In this document: positions 1-12,010 of the stretch, piece by piece | Numbering within the stretch: the first letter of the stretch is position 1 | Layout: each line of letters opens with the position of its first letter | NCBI RefSeq assembly: GCF_040954645.1 | Contig: NC_092809.1 | Coordinates: 70,224,141 to 70,288,140, forward strand | DNA from: Diabrotica undecimpunctata | Lineage: Eukaryota; Arthropoda; Insecta; Coleoptera; Chrysomelidae | Reading direction: 5' to 3' | Length of the DNA stretch: 64,000 nucleotides | Notes under the pieces: generated by a model | Seen by the model: only the letters and a program-made list of their open reading frames with translations | Database searches by the model: none | What the model was told of the DNA's origin: nothing | Program-made: the position numbers and the translations under genes

Positions 1-459
1 ATCACGCCGATTGACGCGATGGCATAACCGTGAGTGTCCACCTTAATCCATCGTGTCATATAAGGCAGATATTGAGCACCTATACTAAAATCACAATAAA
101 GATGCATTAGAAATAAACAAACCAAGACAGGTAGAATGTTATGAGGAGAACTCCGGAGTCATGATTTACTATGTACAAACTTTGTAAATCATTATTTGGC
201 ATTTACAATGTATATACATGTAACACGTATATACAATATATATGCATTGTACAACTTCATTGAACCTCCACCTTCGATATGAGCCCAACTTAGTACCGCC
301 ATTTATTTTAATTTTAACCTGTTTGTCCAGTGTTTGTTATAAGTTACTTTCCACCTCATTTCTTAAATGAAACAAATGTTGCTCGAAAACGATGCTCTAG
401 GAGCAAAAGTATATTGAACCATCTCCTATTTTATTATTTAATTGACAATAGGTACTTAC
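1..459. other. Leading stretch without a recognised gene
   Basis: AT-rich sequence with no reading frame I can assign. It lies downstream (in minus-strand sense) of the splice-donor-like site that ends the HARBI1-like exon, so part may be an old intron of that transposon gene. The short plus-strand frame at 330-515 has no recognisable domain. Confidence 0.4.
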
Positions 460-732
460 CTTCATATAATCCTGCAATACGCTGCGAATTGCTTTATATG
501 TCTCTGGCATTATGATCTCCAAAAGTTGCGAAGATATTACGGTTGGAAACTAAAGTTTCTCGTAAGTCATACCTGAAGCTAAGAAACGAAGCGTTGCACA
601 AAGCCTCTAATGAGGACTTACAGCTTCTCTTATATTGGTGTCCTGTTTCTTTATTAGTGGAGTAACGAGCTCCAGTAACTTGAACAATGCAGGCTCGTCC
701 ATCCTCAGATAATTTCTTGAATCACTTGGCTA
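460..732 (-). pseudogene. PIF/Harbinger transposase (HARBI1-like) N-terminal exon, broken
   Basis: A single minus-strand frame encodes about 90 residues typical of the N-terminal part of insect HARBI1-like / PIF-Harbinger transposases. It has a 'RNYLRMDEPALFKLL' segment, then 'VTPLIKKQDTNIREA', then 'TYKAIRSVLQDYMKV'. The frame is interrupted by two TAG codons, at 609-607 and 552-550. It ends in a good splice donor (AAG|GTAAGT, exon end at 460), as expected for intron-containing Harbinger genes. The downstream DDE nuclease exon was not found. Family assignment is from remembered sequence pattern; the breaks are seen directly. It could be a domesticated HARBI1 paralogue that died, but a dead transposon is simpler. 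Confidence 0.6.
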
Positions 733-937
733 TAAAGACAATTCGTTTAATAAGTTCACGTTCCTGAGTGTACTCCTTTTTCGCAACCATATTCCATACT
801 ACATTATTTTATAAATTTTAATTACAGACAAAAAATAATATTTCCACTACATTAGAGAAGCTGATTGACAAACAGTGGGGAGGAACTGCAATGAAGTATA
901 GCACATATGTCATCTTCTTCTTCTTCTTGTGCCACTC

Positions 938-3900
938 CTATCGGAGATTGGAAATCATCAAGGCTGTCCTGACCTTGTTTACAGCTGACCTAAAGAGTTC
1001 ATTAGTGGTACAGCCAAACCACTCTCTCAAATTAAGCAGCCATGACATTCTTCTACGGCCTGGATTCCGTTTTTCTTCCATTTTTCCTTGCATTATATTT
1101 TGAAGTAATGCGTATTTATGTCCTCTCATCAGGTGACCCAGATATTCGAGTTTTCTTCGTTTGATCGTTGACAAAATTTCTGGGTCTTTTCCCATCCTTC
1201 GCATTACTTCAAAATTTGTAACTCTTTCAACCCAACTTATCTTCAGCATTCGACGGTAGCACCACATCTCGAAACTTTCAATATTTTTTATATTGTTCTG
1301 CTTGAGAGTCCAGGCCTCTGCACCGTATAATAGCGTGTTAAATACGTAGCCCCTTAGCATTCTTAATCGGAGAGGGATGTTTATATCTCTGTTGCAGAAG
1401 AATTTCCTCATCTTTATGAAAGTGGCCCTGGCAATTTCGATACGTCTTTTTATTTCATTGTTTTGGTCTTCAGTTTCGTTTATTGAAGTACCCAAGAAAT
1501 TGTAACTTGATACTTTTTCAATTTGAATGCCGTTTATACTAATATGTGCTGGTTGTGTCATGTTCTTACTGAAGACCATATACTAAGTTTTTTTGATATT
1601 GATACTTATGCCATAATTGTTGCAGGCAATATTTATATTTGTAAGTAATCGTTGTAATTCTTTTACTGTTCTTGCAACTAGTACAGTGTCGTCTGCGTAT
1701 CGAATATTATTTACAACCTCTCCATTGATTACGATTCCTTCGTTTGCTTGCAAAAGGGTTTCCTGGCAGATGCTTTCACTATAAACATTAAATAGCAGCG
1801 GTGATAAAATGCATCCCTGTCATACTCCTCTACGTATTTCTATTGCTTGTGATATCTCATTTTCTATTTTGATGTTAGCTTTCTGATTCCAATATAGATT
1901 GAGGATTATTCGCAGATCTTTATTATCTATTTCATTTCTTTCAAGAATGTCTTTTAGCTTATCGTGGCGTACTCTGTCAAACGCTTTTTCAAAATCGATA
2001 AAACATGCATGTACTTCCTGATTAACGTCTAGGCATCTTTGTGTAAGAACATTCAAACCGAAGACAGCTTCTCGAGTACCTAATCCCTTTCTGAACCAAA
2101 TCTGTGTATCACTAATATCTGAATCCAACTTTTGATAAACTCGGTTGTGGATGACTTTTAGAAATATCTTTAGTAGATGGCTCAATAAAGATATTGTTCG
2201 ATGTTCTGAACATTCTTTTGCATTGGATTTATTTGGCAGTGTAACGAATGTAGACAACAGCCACTCTTGAGGTATAATACCAGTTTTGTATATTGTGTTA
2301 AATAAGTGCAATATTATACCTATTGAGTCATCATTCAAGAGCTTTAGCAATTTAGTAGGAACCTCATCAGGTCCATTTGCCTTTCCAGTTTTGGAATTTC
2401 TAAGTGCCGCTTCTACTTCACATTTTAGGATTTCAAGTCCCGTTTCACCATTTACCTGAACAATGTTATTTCTGTTGTCCTCAAACAATTCTCTTATGTA
2501 TTCACTCCATCTATTAATTTTTTCTGTTAAACCTATAATAATCTTTCCGTCTTTGTTCTTAAGCAAACTTATTTGATGTCTTCTTTGGGTTCCTGTAATT
2601 TCTTTTACTTTTTTATGTACATTGAATGTTATATCATATTTTCGTTCATAGTTTTCCATTTCTACACATTGTTCTTCAATCCATAATTCTTTGGCCTTCT
2701 TTATTCTTTGCTTTATGTTCTTATCAACCTCTCTGTATTTTTGTGCATTATTCTTCATTTTACGTCTTTCATCCATTAGTTCTAGTATGTCCGGTATCAT
2801 CCATACCTTGCGTTTCTTTGCAGATCTGGTTAGGTGTTTCTTTCCCGTAGTTCTTATTGTAGTGCTTATATACTTAAGTTTGTCATCTATGTTGTCTGTT
2901 CTGCGGATTTGACTTTCTGCTGTTCTGAGGCTGGTGTTTATTTCTTCTTGCACTGTTTGTCGTAGATGTTCACTTTTTAGCTGGCTTAAGTCTAACGCTG
3001 GGATGATGGTTTTTCTTATTTTCTTTAGTCTAGCTTCTATCATAGATACTGGATTATGATCCGAACCGATATCAGCTCCAGGATTAGTTTTAGTAGATTT
3101 CTCGGCATTACGGTATCTTTTTGTCACCATTATGTAATCTGTTTGGTTTCTGATTACTTTTTCTTGAGTATGTTGAGGTGACGTCCACGTATACAGTCGC
3201 CTTGGAGATAATTTAAAAAATGTATTAGTTATTATTTAATCTTTACTTTGACAAAACTGAACTAAATGGTCACCCCTTCATTTCTGTTACCTAAGCCATA
3301 TTCACCGACATTTTCTCCAACTTTACCCTGACCTACCTTGGCGTTCAGATCGCCCATTACTATGTTAATCTGTTGTCTCTTTGTTGTTTTCATCGCCTCG
3401 TTTAAAGTATTATAGAATTGTTCTATTGACATATGTCACAATATATTCTATGACATATATGTCATAGAATATATCTATGATGGAATTAGCTATGCTGTCG
3501 ACATAGAACAGTATATTTAGTCTACCGGACAACAAGAGAGAGAGAGAGCGAATATTTATTCTACCAGACAGAAAGAGAGAGAGAGGGCGCCAACTACTTT
3601 TTTGAAGAAAAAAGAGTAAAAAAGAAAATGAATGTAAAGGATATAATAAATTAATAAAGATGTGACGTATATAACGTTACATGCTTTATCGAAAAGTATA
3701 CCTACGCCTGCTCGTGCTCGGTCTTCTTTCTTTACTCCACTGTATGTTAGAAAATATTGGTTTTATTCTCTTTGGCCTTTACCTTTCTGCTTGGTTTCTT
3801 GGATTGCACAAATGTCTATGTTTTTATTTATTAATTCTTTTATTATTTCTTGGTCCTTGTTGTTAAAATAATTAATGTTCCATGTTGCTAATCTGATTGT

Positions 3901-3948
3901 GGGCTTATTTTTTCTTTTAGTTTTTTTTTTCTTTCCACGGTTTGTCAT
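938..3948 (-). pseudogene. LINE endonuclease/reverse transcriptase ORF, broken (copy 1)
   Basis: This encodes the single large LINE protein that nicks target DNA and reverse-transcribes the element RNA. The endonuclease begins at 3948 with 'IRLATWNINYF' and 'IDICAIQETK', and continues near 3300 with 'INIVMGDLNAKVG'. The segment 3130-938 lies in one frame and holds the catalytic 'GSDHNP' of the endonuclease, RT motif A 'CFIDFEKAFDRV', a 'RYADD' motif near 1690, and the C-terminal 'WCYRRMLKISW' domain. Two nonsense codons break this frame: TGA at 1822-1820, where related RTs have the Arg of 'GVRQGC', and TAG at 1585-1583. The endonuclease is also split by an insertion. The copy is therefore dead. 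It resembles RTE-type enzymes often mislabelled as craniofacial development protein 2; the exact clade is uncertain. Confidence 0.75.
3441..3474. repeat. 34-bp perfect palindrome inside LINE endonuclease
   Basis: A perfect self-complementary AT-rich sequence centred on CATATATG, with a further near-copy of its half just to the left. It sits in the foreign stretch that splits the LINE endonuclease (about 3435-3665). Two imperfect 41-bp direct repeats containing (AG)n follow at about 3508-3592. The same structures recur at 8035-8068 and about 8102-8186 in the duplicated unit. Confidence 0.85.
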
Positions 3949-4390
3949 CTTAGTTTTCGTCTGGTTCCGAGACCTTATATCGGTTCTTTAAGCCTTGTTT
4001 TCTTTTACAATGGGTAGGATGCTAACCTAGTTCATCAACCCTTCTCTTTTATTCGGGTTTGGGACTAACTGTGGACATGAACACAGCTTCTGAGCTACTC
4101 AATCCACCCAGTCCTTACGCGGATAACCCACAGGCAGAGTTATATAATAAACTTATAAAGTATAAATAATGGACAGACACCAAGATTTCAGGCAGATTAG
4201 TTTTCTCGTCCGATGATATAGATGTTAAGTGACCAAGCCGTATTTTAAGTGTAGTACCTATAGTGTTGATAGCTCCTATGGCGAGTTCCACCGTGGGGGT
4301 GCATCTAGAGGCTGCAAAGCCCACATCTTCAAACATTAAGTCTGCTGTTTTATTGTGTCTGTGGTTTGAAACGTTGACCAGATAAGATTG

Positions 4391-5117
4391 AATTGTCGAC
4401 TTGCATTTAAAACGTGTTGTGGATGCATTTTTTAAGAAGCACTCTTCACTACACGTGGCTTGGGGGTAAAAGAGTGCAATAGTTGACTTTTGAATTTCGA
4501 GAAAAAATTTTAAGGAGATTTCAGGATAGATTTCTAAAGTTAAATTAAAAATATATGCGTATAATTTATTTTACGACTAAGTAATAAGCTCATTTATTTA
4601 TTTTATATATTATGTCTTTAATTTACAAACCATTTTTTTGTCGAAAAATTGTGGTCAATATCCCTCATTACTTATTTTTTAATTTTTTAAATTGTACTGT
4701 TCTTGAAATAATCTAATCTAATTCTAATCTCGTGATCGGATAATATTTAATAAATACTATTTGTTGTTGTCTATACCCATCTTTAGCCATAGTTATTACA
4801 TAGTTTTTTTTTAAGTTTATTATCTTTTTATGATATTATTTGTCTGTTAACGTTATTAGTTTGGTTTATGTAAGAATTTGATATGGTTTAAAACGTAATT
4901 TAAGTCCTTTATAAATCTCTGGTTAAGATTTATTGGCGTCCATTAATCTTTGCAGTTTTGGAGCATTCCGTATTTCTTTTCTTTCTGTCAAACTGTCATT
5001 TATCTTCATACCCACTTTTGAAGCTCCAGATAATGAGCAACAAAAATTCTTAACATATTTACGTTATGACCAGCTTACTACCACATTAGATCATTTTTTT
5101 GCCGTGTAAGGTATATA
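4391..5117. other. Unassigned AT-rich spacer
   Basis: Sequence between the LINE leader and the mariner-type left end. No coding frame or repeat is recognised here. The same spacer recurs at 8985-9711 through the duplication. Confidence 0.4.
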
Positions 5118-6256
5118 CAGGGTGGTCCTTAAGTAATTGTACAAAAAAACAATAGATTCTACACTCTAAAATATTGCGATTTAAGCCAAATTGCTTTAAT
5201 AAAATGTTGATATTAAGAAAGATACAGGGTGTTAAAATGCAAAATTAAAATTATATTTTTCGCTATAACTTTCATGTTTGTAAACATTTATATATAAAAA
5301 TTTGCAACTGGGTACTTTTAAATATGAGAAATTATAATTTGATGAACACTTTAATGTAACTGATAAGAGGGCGCCACTTATGCCACATATGTGGTATAAT
5401 TTTGCACTTAATTTTTTTTCTCTTTAAGTTACTTGTAGTTGGGATAAAAAATATTAATGATATATTATTTTAACAAAAAAAAAAGGTATACTTGTTAGTA
5501 GCTTCAAAACTCAACAGTTTTCGAGATAATCGCATTTTAAAAATCAGCTGCATAATTCTGATCTAAGGCAATTACTCCAGGCAACGAAGAAAAAATAGAC
5601 AAAAACATTATTACTTCTGAATTTTGGTATAAAATAACTTTAACTAAAGTTAATAGTTAACGAAATATTAAATAAAATAAATATATCAGCAGGATAATTA
5701 ATAATAAGATTTGACAAAATAACAGAATAATAGGATTTTACATCAAACATTTTACGTTTTATGTTAAATTAAAGTCACAATCAAAACATTTTGTTTACAA
5801 CCCAAATTAAGAAATAGTTAATCTAAATAACACAACTTTTTGTCAAAGTAAGTGTTCGATATGTCCACCATTCTCTTTAATTTATTTGTCAATATATTCC
5901 ATAAAAGATCGTCTCATTAAATAGCATCATTGGTTCTAAAGAAGCTGCTGCAGTATTTATTTCTTCCCATAGTTGGTTGCGAATATATGGGATTCTTACA
6001 GACACGTTGTTTTATTCAATTCAAATATATTATGTTAAAATCAAGCGGATTAAATTCGGGGCTACGTGGTGGCTATAATGTATATTGGATAAATATATCG
6101 ATGACGTTACTTGTTTATATGATTACGTTACAGCTTACGAGTAACTATAATTACATCTCGAACAAATGGACTATTATGATATGATTTACTAACGAACTTA
6201 TATTATGCTGAACTAAATTGCCTGTGTATTTACTATATTAATAACAATTTAGGTTA
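5118..6256 (-). mobile_element. Mariner-type transposon, left part only (duplication copy)
   Basis: Left terminal repeat (from 5118, preceded by TA) and the C-terminal transposase remnant of the same element that is complete at 9712-11875. It stops at the tandem-duplication junction at 6256, so this partial copy was made by the duplication and not by transposition. Confidence 0.85.
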
Positions 6257-8984
6257 TTACTGTTCTTGCAACTAGTACAGTGTCGTCTGCGTATCGAATA
6301 TTATTTACAACCTCTCCATTGATTACGATTCCTTCGTTTGCTTGCAAAAGGGTTTCCTGGCAGATGCTTTCACTATAAACATTAAATAGCAGCGGTGATA
6401 AAATGCATCCCTGTCATACTCCTCTACGTATTTCTATTGCTTGTGATATCTCATTTTCTATTTTGATGTTAGCTTTCTGATTCCAATATAGATTGAGGAT
6501 TATTCGCAGATCTTTATTATCTATTTCATTTCTTTCAAGAATGTCTTTTAGCTTATCGTGGCGTACTCTGTCAAACGCTTTTTCAAAATCGATAAAACAT
6601 GCATGTACTTCCTGATTAACGTCTAGGCATCTTTGTGTAAGAACATTCAAACCGAAGACAGCTTCTCGAGTACCTAATCCCTTTCTGAACCAAATCTGTG
6701 TATCACTAATATCTGAATCCAACTTTTGATAAACTCGGTTGTGGATGACTTTTAGAAATATCTTTAGTAGATGGCTCAATAAAGATATTGTTCGATGTTC
6801 TGAACATTCTTTTGCATTGGATTTATTTGGCAGTGTAACGAATGTAGACAACAGCCACTCTTGAGGTATAATACCAGTTTTGTATATTGTGTTAAATAAG
6901 TGCAATATTATACCTATTGAGTCATCATTCAAGAGCTTTAGCAATTTAGTAGGAACCTCATCAGGTCCATTTGCCTTTCCAGTTTTGGAATTTCTAAGTG
7001 CCGCTTCTACTTCACATTTTAGGATTTCAAGTCCCGTTTCACCATTTACCTGAACAATGTTATTTCTGTTGTCCTCAAACAATTCTCTTATGTATTCACT
7101 CCATCTATTAATTTTTTCTGTTAAACCTATAATAATCTTTCCGTCTTTGTTCTTAAGCAAACTTATTTGATGTCTTCTTTGGGTTCCTGTAATTTCTTTT
7201 ACTTTTTTATGTACATTGAATGTTATATCATATTTTCGTTCATAGTTTTCCATTTCTACACATTGTTCTTCAATCCATAATTCTTTGGCCTTCTTTATTC
7301 TTTGCTTTATGTTCTTATCAACCTCTCTGTATTTTTGTGCATTATTCTTCATTTTACGTCTTTCATCCATTAGTTCTAGTATGTCCGGTATCATCCATAC
7401 CTTGCGTTTCTTTGCAGATCTGGTTAGGTGTTTCTTTCCCGTAGTTCTTATTGTAGTGCTTATATACTTAAGTTTGTCATCTATGTTGTCTGTTCTGCGG
7501 ATTTGACTTTCTGCTGTTCTGAGGCTGGTGTTTATTTCTTCTTGCACTGTTTGTCGTAGATGTTCACTTTTTAGCTGGCTTAAGTCTAACGCTGGGATGA
7601 TGGTTTTTCTTATTTTCTTTAGTCTAGCTTCTATCATAGATACTGGATTATGATCCGAACCGATATCAGCTCCAGGATTAGTTTTAGTAGATTTCTCGGC
7701 ATTACGGTATCTTTTTGTCACCATTATGTAATCTGTTTGGTTTCTGATTACTTTTTCTTGAGTATGTTGAGGTGACGTCCACGTATACAGTCGCCTTGGA
7801 GATAATTTAAAAAATGTATTAGTTATTATTTAATCTTTACTTTGACAAAACTGAACTAAATGGTCACCCCTTCATTTCTGTTACCTAAGCCATATTCACC
7901 GACATTTTCTCCAACTTTACCCTGACCTACCTTGGCGTTCAGATCGCCCATTACTATGTTAATCTGTTGTCTCTTTGTTGTTTTCATCGCCTCGTTTAAA
8001 GTATTATAGAATTGTTCTATTGACATATGTCACAATATATTCTATGACATATATGTCATAGAATATATCTATGATGGAATTAGCTATGCTGTCGACATAG
8101 AACAGTATATTTAGTCTACCGGACAACAAGAGAGAGAGAGAGCGAATATTTATTCTACCAGACAGAAAGAGAGAGAGAGGGCGCCAACTACTTTTTTGAA
8201 GAAAAAAGAGTAAAAAAGAAAATGAATGTAAAGGATATAATAAATTAATAAAGATGTGACGTATATAACGTTACATGCTTTATCGAAAAGTATACCTACG
8301 CCTGCTCGTGCTCGGTCTTCTTTCTTTACTCCACTGTATGTTAGAAAATATTGGTTTTATTCTCTTTGGCCTTTACCTTTCTGCTTGGTTTCTTGGATTG
8401 CACAAATGTCTATGTTTTTATTTATTAATTCTTTTATTATTTCTTGGTCCTTGTTGTTAAAATAATTAATGTTCCATGTTGCTAATCTGATTGTGGGCTT
8501 ATTTTTTCTTTTAGTTTTTTTTTTCTTTCCACGGTTTGTCATCTTAGTTTTCGTCTGGTTCCGAGACCTTATATCGGTTCTTTAAGCCTTGTTTTCTTTT
8601 ACAATGGGTAGGATGCTAACCTAGTTCATCAACCCTTCTCTTTTATTCGGGTTTGGGACTAACTGTGGACATGAACACAGCTTCTGAGCTACTCAATCCA
8701 CCCAGTCCTTACGCGGATAACCCACAGGCAGAGTTATATAATAAACTTATAAAGTATAAATAATGGACAGACACCAAGATTTCAGGCAGATTAGTTTTCT
8801 CGTCCGATGATATAGATGTTAAGTGACCAAGCCGTATTTTAAGTGTAGTACCTATAGTGTTGATAGCTCCTATGGCGAGTTCCACCGTGGGGGTGCATCT
8901 AGAGGCTGCAAAGCCCACATCTTCAAACATTAAGTCTGCTGTTTTATTGTGTCTGTGGTTTGAAACGTTGACCAGATAAGATTG
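6257..8984 (-). mobile_element. RTE-like LINE, copy 2, lacking its 3' end
   Basis: Duplicate of the LINE 5' portion. It includes leader, broken endonuclease (start at 8542) and the RT segment at 7724-6414. It is cut off in the RT just beyond the region of the 'YADD' motif by the duplication junction, so it lacks the C-terminal domain and the (GAA)n tail. Confidence 0.85.
6414..8542 (-). pseudogene. LINE endonuclease/RT ORF, broken (copy 2)
   Basis: Same protein remnant as the copy at 938-3948, shifted by 4,594 bases. It has the same insertion in the endonuclease and the same TGA codon (6416-6414) in the 'GV-QGC' motif. Shared inactivating lesions show that the LINE was already dead when the block was duplicated. 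Confidence 0.85.
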
Positions 8985-9711
8985 AATTGTCGACTTGCAT
9001 TTAAAACGTGTTGTGGATGCATTTTTTAAGAAGCACTCTTCACTACACGTGGCTTGGGGGTAAAAGAGTGCAATAGTTGACTTTTGAATTTCGAGAAAAA
9101 ATTTTAAGGAGATTTCAGGATAGATTTCTAAAGTTAAATTAAAAATATATGCGTATAATTTATTTTACGACTAAGTAATAAGCTCATTTATTTATTTTAT
9201 ATATTATGTCTTTAATTTACAAACCATTTTTTTGTCGAAAAATTGTGGTCAATATCCCTCATTACTTATTTTTTAATTTTTTAAATTGTACTGTTCTTGA
9301 AATAATCTAATCTAATTCTAATCTCGTGATCGGATAATATTTAATAAATACTATTTGTTGTTGTCTATACCCATCTTTAGCCATAGTTATTACATAGTTT
9401 TTTTTTAAGTTTATTATCTTTTTATGATATTATTTGTCTGTTAACGTTATTAGTTTGGTTTATGTAAGAATTTGATATGGTTTAAAACGTAATTTAAGTC
9501 CTTTATAAATCTCTGGTTAAGATTTATTGGCGTCCATTAATCTTTGCAGTTTTGGAGCATTCCGTATTTCTTTTCTTTCTGTCAAACTGTCATTTATCTT
9601 CATACCCACTTTTGAAGCTCCAGATAATGAGCAACAAAAATTCTTAACATATTTACGTTATGACCAGCTTACTACCACATTAGATCATTTTTTTGCCGTG
9701 TAAGGTATATA

Positions 9712-11875
9712 CAGGGTGGTCCTTAAGTAATTGTACAAAAAAACAATAGATTCTACACTCTAAAATATTGCGATTTAAGCCAAATTGCTTTAATAAAATG
9801 TTGATATTAAGAAAGATACAGGGTGTTAAAATGCAAAATTAAAATTATATTTTTCGCTATAACTTTCATGTTTGTAAACATTTATATATAAAAATTTGCA
9901 ACTGGGTACTTTTAAATATGAGAAATTATAATTTGATGAACACTTTAATGTAACTGATAAGAGGGCGCCACTTATGCCACATATGTGGTATAATTTTGCA
10001 CTTAATTTTTTTTCTCTTTAAGTTACTTGTAGTTGGGATAAAAAATATTAATGATATATTATTTTAACAAAAAAAAAAGGTATACTTGTTAGTAGCTTCA
10101 AAACTCAACAGTTTTCGAGATAATCGCATTTTAAAAATCAGCTGCATAATTCTGATCTAAGGCAATTACTCCAGGCAACGAAGAAAAAATAGACAAAAAC
10201 ATTATTACTTCTGAATTTTGGTATAAAATAACTTTAACTAAAGTTAATAGTTAACGAAATATTAAATAAAATAAATATATCAGCAGGATAATTAATAATA
10301 AGATTTGACAAAATAACAGAATAATAGGATTTTACATCAAACATTTTACGTTTTATGTTAAATTAAAGTCACAATCAAAACATTTTGTTTACAAACCAAA
10401 TTAAGAAATAGTTAATCTAAATAACACAACTTTTTGTCAAAGTAAGTGTTCGATATGTCCACCATTCTCTTTAATTTATTTGTCAATATATTCCATAAAA
10501 GATCGTCTCATTAAATAGCATCATTGGTTCTAAAGAAGCTGCTGCAGTATTTATTTCTTCCCATAGTTGGTTGCGAATATATGGGATTCTTACAGACACG
10601 TTGTTTTATTCAATTCAAATATATTATGTTAAAATCAAGCGGATTAAATTCGGGGCTACGTGGTGGCTATAATGTATATTGGATAAATATATCGATGACG
10701 TTACTTGTTTATATGATTACGTTACAGCTTACGAGTAACTATAATTACATCTCGAACAAATGGACTATTATGATATGATTTACTAACGAACTTATATTAT
10801 GCTGAACTAAATTGCCTGTGTATTTACTATATTAATAACAATTTAGGTTATTAGGACAACGATGATGTTTTTGTAAAAATGCTGAGCTTTCAGGTTAGAT
10901 TTGTAGCAAAAGTATTATGAAACAGGACACACATGTGTTAGTCAATACCTGTGCTCTAGTTTCTATTTGTCCCAATAAAAAAATAAGTATTCTTTTCGTA
11001 TTTTTTATGAATTAAATAATTATATCAATATCTCATCACATTGCCAAGGAATATGACTACCACGACCAATCCAACGTTCAGAAAAGTTGTATTTAAGTAG
11101 GTTCTAACTGCCTTCTCTTTAGAATGTGGTTGTGTACCTTCTTGCATAAACCACATATTTTGGGTTTTTAGCATTTTACAATAGAGAAAAAGTAATAGAA
11201 CGCCATTATAGAAACTTAAGAAGCGATAGCAAGGGGAAATTGTAAACATGATGACGGCCAACGTCTGAATACGGACACGGCACCTAGAGAAGAAGATGAA
11301 ATATATTTTCTTCAATAAGACATTTAGCACATATAACAAAGCATTTTGTGATGTTAGATTATCATCTTTGAGGTGTTTTAATAAGAATAAACTATGAATT
11401 ATGCTTATCTACAGGTATTCAGTGCTTTACCGCACGAATATCAAACTAAGAATTATTGTGCAGCTGACTTATAAAATGCATTTATCTCGAAAACAATTGA
11501 ATTTTCAGGTTACTAACAAGTATACCTTTTCTTTGTAAAAATAATGTATCTTTAATATTTTTTAACACAAATAGAGCTAAAGAGCAAAATAGTTAAGCGC
11601 GAATTTATGCCACACATGTGGCATATGTGGCGCCCTCTATAAGTTACATTAAAGTAAATATAAAATTATAATTTAGCCTACCCAAAAGCATCCAACTGTA
11701 AATTTTTTTACAAACGTAAAAGTTATAGCGAAAAATATAATTTTAAATTTCCACTTTAACACCGTGTATCCTTCTTAAGATCAACAATTTATTAAAGCAA
11801 GTTGGCTTAAATCGTAATATTTTAAAGTGCAGAATCTACGGTTTCTGTTTGTACAATTACTTATGGACCACCCTG
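9712..11875 (-). mobile_element. Mariner-type (IS630/Tc1/mariner) transposon with long inverted ends
   Basis: A 2,164-bp element flanked by TA on both sides (9710-9711 and 11876-11877). The ends begin CAGGGTGGTCC and remain inverted-repeat matched for about 430 bases: left arm about 9712-10153, right arm about 11450-11875. Visible features shared by both arms include a GCGCC-containing stretch and a CACATATGTGG-like motif. Most Tc1/mariner elements have 20-250 bp ends, so these are long. The interior holds a decayed minus-strand transposase. Confidence 0.8.
10436..11170 (-). pseudogene. Mariner-type DDE transposase remnant
   Basis: Minus-strand pieces show the catalytic core typical of insect IS630/mariner transposases. 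Around 11170-11035 the pattern 'NMWFMQEGTQPHS' then 'ERWIGRGSHIPWQ' appears; family members usually have Asp where Glu follows Gln, so the second catalytic residue may be changed. Around 10665-10640 is 'PPRSPEFNPLDF', and near 10500-10440 'RSFMEYIDK' and 'IKENGGHIEHL', the usual C-terminal end. About 350 bp of unrelated sequence (about 10670-11030) separates the two core pieces, and frameshifts and stops occur throughout. The N-terminal helix-turn-helix was not seen. Family assignment is good; activity is impossible. Confidence 0.7.
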
Positions 11876-12010
11876 TATTTTAAATTTCTTCTTTTTCTGT
11901 CTTGACAGATTTTTAATTTTTATTCGTGTTATTAACCATTCATTGTTTTTCTAATCTTTTTTTATTCTTCTTTTAGTGGGTGATTCTGCTGGCAATCTGT
12001 AATTAGTATA

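Larger units (their letters stand above)
911..4390 (-). mobile_element. RTE-like LINE, copy 1, with 3' end
   Basis: Minus-strand non-LTR retrotransposon. The 3' end is a (GAA)n tail at about 911-928, read as TTC repeats on the plus strand. The order from the 5' side is: a leader containing a conserved-looking segment (about 4000-4390), an APE endonuclease start at 3948, an endonuclease continuation at about 3160-3440, the reverse transcriptase, and a C-terminal domain ending at 938. A roughly 230-bp foreign stretch with AG repeats and a palindrome interrupts the endonuclease (about 3435-3665). The 5' boundary is approximate. The 1663-4390 part is duplicated at 6257-8984. Confidence 0.75.
1663..6256. 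repeat. Tandem duplication, unit 1 (4,594 bp)
   Basis: This block recurs head-to-tail at 6257-10850 with a constant offset of 4,594 bases. The breakpoints share only the 3-base microhomology TTA (1663-1665, 6257-6259, 10851-10853). The left breakpoint is inside the LINE reverse transcriptase and the right one is inside a mariner-type transposon, so the duplication is not itself a transposition. Line-by-line reading found one difference, C at 5801 against A at 10395. A recent segmental duplication and an assembly artefact are both possible. Confidence 0.95.
6257..10850. repeat. Tandem duplication, unit 2 (4,594 bp)
   Basis: Second unit of the head-to-tail duplication. It carries the same LINE 5' part, the same 1.1-kb unassigned spacer and the same left part of the mariner-type element. 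Because the mariner element runs on intact past 10853, unit 2 has the ancestral right edge. The LINE has its 3' end only before unit 1, so unit 1 has the ancestral left edge. Confidence 0.95.

Noticed and set aside
2626..3871. Plus-strand hydrophobic frames overlapping the LINE (repeated at 7220-8465)
   Set aside because: They are antisense shadows of the minus-strand LINE coding sequence, duplicated with it.
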